Both the position numbers and the translations under genes were made by a program. The notes beneath the pieces are model-generated. The model saw only the letters and a list, made by a program, of their open reading frames with translations, ran no database searches and was not told the DNA's origin. A stretch of 64,000 bases of DNA, taken from assembly GCF_042646125.1 (NCBI RefSeq), contig NZ_JBHRSW010000014.1, positions 1-64,000 of the forward strand. The letters run 5' to 3'. Below, piece after piece: positions 61,672 to 64,000 of this stretch; position 1 is the stretch's first letter, and every line of letters begins with the position of its first letter. This stretch comes from Glaciecola flavus (lineage in GTDB: Bacteria; Pseudomonadota; Gammaproteobacteria; Enterobacterales; Alteromonadaceae).

Positions 61672-62184
61672 ATGAAACAGGCATTATTGATCGGTTTAAT
61701 TGCATTATTAAGTGCATGTGGCGCGACACAAACAACTCCCATTCAAATAAAGAGTAATCACCAAGCTCTGCAAAGAATTGATATGCAATGTAGTGACTTA
61801 GTCTTGGCAAGAGAAGAACAAAGTGCAGGGCAATCAAGCAATGGATATTTTTACGGGATAGCACAAAATGCTGAAGCGTGCATACAGGGTATTCGCTTTT
61901 CACCCAAGCATCCTGACAATACGCTAGCCATGCAGTTGCAAGCTTTGGCAGTCACAAATTATGTAAAAAGTGGGGATATTAGCCTTGCTGTAGAAGCCTT
62001 CGATGCATTTAGAGCGACGTTTCCCATGCAAGATCTGGTTTTCTCAGACTTTACGTCATTTGTGGATACAGCAACAGCGCTACTAGAAAAAGACAGACTA
62101 TCCGCACATCAGCTCGCAATGTTAAACATCAACGACAATTTACGCGCCGAAATTCAGCGTCAAAAAATGTGGTTACGCAAATAA
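61672..62184 (+). CDS. Small lipoprotein of the kinase-FHA operon
   Basis: The ATG at 61672 gives a 170-residue protein with a clean lipoprotein signal (LLIGLIALLSACGATQ, lipobox LSAC). Longer starts would bury the signal. The mature part is helical and TPR-like (YVKSGDISLAVEAFDAFRAT). Probably anchored in the outer membrane or facing the periplasm. T6SS phospho-signalling systems also use a lipoprotein (TagQ) beside an FGE-like protein, but no sequence similarity is claimed. Confidence 0.72.
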   Translation: MKQALLIGLIALLSACGATQTTPIQIKSNHQALQRIDMQCSDLVLAREEQSAGQSSNGYFYGIAQNAEACIQGIRFSPKHPDNTLAMQLQALAVTNYVKSGDISLAVEAFDAFRATFPMQDLVFSDFTSFVDTATALLEKDRLSAHQLAMLNINDNLRAEIQRQKMWLRK

Positions 62185-62196
62185 GGAGACAAGTAA

Positions 62197-63087
62197 ATGA
62201 CAACTATTCAGCTTACCCGCTTAAAAAAAATGAGACCGTTTACCGCTAGATTGTGCCTTCTGAGCTTGCTCGCAAGTGTTACTTATTCATCAAGTATTTT
62301 GGCTAGTGACTGGGAGCCTGTTGCAGTCGAATCGTTGATCGAACTGCCAGTAACCTTGATCGAAAAGCGCATTCAACAAGATTTCAATATGTCACCACTT
62401 GCCTCCGAGTTGAATGAAATTGAACTGGATATGGCAACAAAAGGAGAAAAGATAAAGTCTTTTCAAAATGTTATTGCAGGGGCTAAAGACAAGGAAATGT
62501 TCGATGAAAAAGTTGCACTTGTTAAATTAAAATCTGATTTTTTGGATGCGATGCAATCGGGTCAACAATTACGACAAAACGCTTTGGCGAAAAGAATAGA
62601 CTTATATCAAGATGTATTGGAAAAACTCTATTCGCAAGAGAGTACAGAGCAAGCTTCAATGACGTACAAAATCAAACAGCAGCAAGATGCTGCGCGTGCC
62701 CGCATGGAAAAAGTGATGGCGCAAGTTGATACTGCCATTGCACAGAGCGGGTTTGCTAACCGTACTCCTTATGCTGACGATTTCGCAAAAAATCTGGCAA
62801 AAATTGACCAACTGCGAGAAGCAATCAATGCACACAAAGCAAATTTATCCCCAACTGTCGATGGTGTAGCAGTGTCGACGGAAGAATACGTGCGCCAACT
62901 TCTTATGCAGGCGGCGTCAGAGCAGTCTTTACTAGACCAAGAGGGATTGATGTTGAGTTATATGTCGAGGCTAGTCGCTCTTGATGCACAGTCATTGGAA
63001 TACGCGATTAACCTTGAGAATGAAGACGAGGCAGGCAGTGTTAAGCAGTCGACAACGCCAGCAAATTCAGTCGATTTATTTTTATAA
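62197..63087 (+). CDS. Exported coiled-coil protein
   Basis: This 296-residue protein starts after an AAGGAG ribosome site. The signal peptide (LCLLSLLASVTYSSSILAS) is followed by mostly helical, Gln/Ala/Glu-rich sequence (NEIELDMATKGEKIKSFQNV; KIKQQQDAARARMEKVMAQV), typical of periplasmic coiled-coil proteins that work with Tol/Exb-type channels or envelope machines. Family not recognised. Confidence 0.72.
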   Translation: MTTIQLTRLKKMRPFTARLCLLSLLASVTYSSSILASDWEPVAVESLIELPVTLIEKRIQQDFNMSPLASELNEIELDMATKGEKIKSFQNVIAGAKDKEMFDEKVALVKLKSDFLDAMQSGQQLRQNALAKRIDLYQDVLEKLYSQESTEQASMTYKIKQQQDAARARMEKVMAQVDTAIAQSGFANRTPYADDFAKNLAKIDQLREAINAHKANLSPTVDGVAVSTEEYVRQLLMQAASEQSLLDQEGLMLSYMSRLVALDAQSLEYAINLENEDEAGSVKQSTTPANSVDLFL

Positions 63088-63110
63088 GCTATCTATTTTT
63101 GGAGAACGCT

Positions 63111-63509
63111 ATGAGACATTTTCTGCAAGTTTTACTTTGTTCTGTATGTTTATTTTCAAGCTTTACCACCTTTGCGGCAGACAAGCTACTTAGTTTAAAA
63201 AACCTAGAGCGCCAGCGCGCGCACCTTATCCAGGATATGTTATCTACTCGCCATGCTCCAGAAGCCAAACAAAAAAGGCTCATACAAGGGCAGCGACAGT
63301 TGATCGATATGGAACGAATGGTGATCCGTGATGAGCGATTAAGTCAACAGAATGAGCAACTGGTACGTCGTGCGTTTTCAGATTTTGAAATGACATTTTT
63401 GGTGCATGCGAGTGCGGAAAAAAACAAACAGCCGATGCAACACTGGTTGGATAGCGTAGGGTTTTCTAGCCAAGCTATTTTGACTGCACAGCCAGGGTTT
63501 AGAAAATGA
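63111..63509 (+). CDS. Small exported helical protein
   Basis: A 132-residue protein starts at the ATG at 63111, 6 bases after GGAG. The signal peptide ends near SFTTFAA. The mature part is charged and helical (LERQRAHLIQDMLSTRHAPE; RQLIDMERMVIRDERLSQQN). It overlaps the next gene by four bases. Unknown family, probably a periplasmic partner of the channel encoded next. Confidence 0.7.
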   Translation: MRHFLQVLLCSVCLFSSFTTFAADKLLSLKNLERQRAHLIQDMLSTRHAPEAKQKRLIQGQRQLIDMERMVIRDERLSQQNEQLVRRAFSDFEMTFLVHASAEKNKQPMQHWLDSVGFSSQAILTAQPGFRK

Positions 63510-64000
63510 TGACATTTGCAGGCAAGCGTTTCGCCCCTCTGGTAACGAAGGGCTTGTCGACTATGTATTGGCTATTTGGTGGGCTAATTGTTGTTGGTGC
63601 AATGATTAGTTTTGTGGCTGATATGAGTTTGGCAGACATGCTCTTATGGGTAAATCAGCATTTCGGCAAAAGCTTTTCTGTTGCGTATTTAGTTTTGCTT
63701 AGTATTTCGGGGATTGCATTGTTTCATTTACACAAAAATGATAGCGATGTGAATAGAGAATACTGGCGTGAATATGGCCTGCAAGCCGCAAATGGTATAT
63801 CAACCTTAGCGTTAACTTTTACCTTATTAGGTATCAGTTTGGGTATTGGTAGCTTATCAGAACAAACACTAACGCCCGAGAGTATTCAAGGCATTATTGG
63901 TGAATTGACGGCACAGTTTTCGATGGCGTTTATGACAACCGTAGTTGGTTTACCCAGCGCCGCATTGATTCGCGCATGGGTCGCTATTCGGTACACGAAA
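63506..64000 (+). CDS. MotA/TolQ/ExbB-family proton channel (partial, runs off right edge)
   Basis: The open frame begins with ATGATG at 63506 and continues past the window end, 165 residues visible. Hydrophobic helices lie near residues 20-40, 58-75, 95-118 and 140-160. The last two (LTFTLLGISLGIGSLSEQ; FSMAFMTTVVGLPSAALIRA) match the channel-forming helices of the MotA/TolQ/ExbB family. Such channels use the proton motive force to drive periplasmic partners. An ExbD/TolR- or OmpA/MotB-like partner would be expected just beyond the window. Confidence 0.82.
   Translation, partial: MMTFAGKRFAPLVTKGLSTMYWLFGGLIVVGAMISFVADMSLADMLLWVNQHFGKSFSVAYLVLLSISGIALFHLHKNDSDVNREYWREYGLQAANGISTLALTFTLLGISLGIGSLSEQTLTPESIQGIIGELTAQFSMAFMTTVVGLPSAALIRAWVAIRYTK

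Noticed and set aside
63506..64000. MotA/TolQ-like protein as stator of the flagellar-type island
   Set aside because: It is the ninth gene of the kinase-FHA operon about 39 kb away and is coupled to exported helical proteins, so a link to the island has no support.
53749..64000. Calling the right-end operon a T6SS or a Zorya defence system
   Set aside because: No TssB/C, TssK, TssM, Hcp or VgrG gene is present, and Zorya needs a ZorA/ZorB pair with helicase or nuclease genes, none of which is seen here.
1..64000. CRISPR arrays, tRNA or rRNA genes
   Set aside because: No regularly spaced repeats, cloverleaf-like segments or rRNA signatures were recognised.

Overview
The window looks like part of a marine gammaproteobacterial chromosome of the Alteromonadales type (Alteromonas/Glaciecola/Paraglaciecola-like). 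This is inferred from moderate-to-low GC, two exported S1 sulfatases, a GH29 exo-glycosidase, a TonB-dependent receptor, a gammaproteobacterial Fur and a MotA/TolQ-type envelope system. No rRNA, tRNA, CRISPR array or complete insertion sequence was seen.

Layout. (1) 1-4072 is a polymorphic-toxin scrapyard. It holds the C-terminal tip of a toxin cut by the window edge, an immunity candidate, an ankyrin protein, orphan cassette remnants that begin with the same junction motif (TDSFGN), a HigBA-type toxin-antitoxin pair between two of them, and three minus-strand genes (small unknown, TPR protein, HExxH protein). (2) 4467-24556 is one tightly packed plus-strand run of flagellar-type genes: TPR gene, fliQ, fliR, flhB, flhA, flgF, flgG, flgA, flgH, flgI, flgB, flgC, fliE, fliF, a 108-residue unknown, fliH, fliI, a fliJ-like gene, a gene in the fliK position, flgD, flgE, fliM-like, fliN, fliO-like, fliP and a FliA-type sigma factor. 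It encodes an export apparatus, MS ring, rod, L and P rings and hook. No flagellin, filament cap, hook-filament junction, FliG, stator or anti-sigma gene is present. (3) 24694-37836 is a sugar-utilisation cluster: sulfatase, GH29 enzyme, a UxuB/mannitol-dehydrogenase-type oxidoreductase, IclR regulator, zinc alcohol dehydrogenase, lactonase, L-galactose-dehydrogenase-type aldo/keto reductase, altronate-dehydratase-type UxaA and a TonB-dependent receptor. Together these fit conversion of L-galactose through L-galactonate, tagaturonate and altronate to 2-keto-3-deoxygluconate. (4) 38124-44659 is a minus-strand operon (amidase, GGT-like hydrolase, TauE permease, class V aminotransferase, allantoate-amidohydrolase type enzyme, cupin) resembling ureide/oxamate nitrogen salvage. 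(5) 45090-51467 holds a second sulfatase, CvfB, 5-oxoprolinase PxpABC, a D-alanine-transaminase-type enzyme and Fur. (6) A chemoreceptor at 51632-53647 has a good sigma-28 promoter. (7) 53749-64000 is a plus-strand operon that runs off the edge. It encodes a membrane Ser/Thr kinase with a periplasmic FGE-like domain, a membrane FHA protein, three unknown proteins (one apparently starting at ATT), a lipoprotein, two exported helical proteins and a MotA/TolQ/ExbB-family channel.

The two best candidates for undescribed systems are the filament-less, FliG-less flagellar-type secretion island next to toxin genes, and the kinase-FGE/FHA/proton-channel operon at the right end. All functions are read from sequence by eye; no database search was possible.
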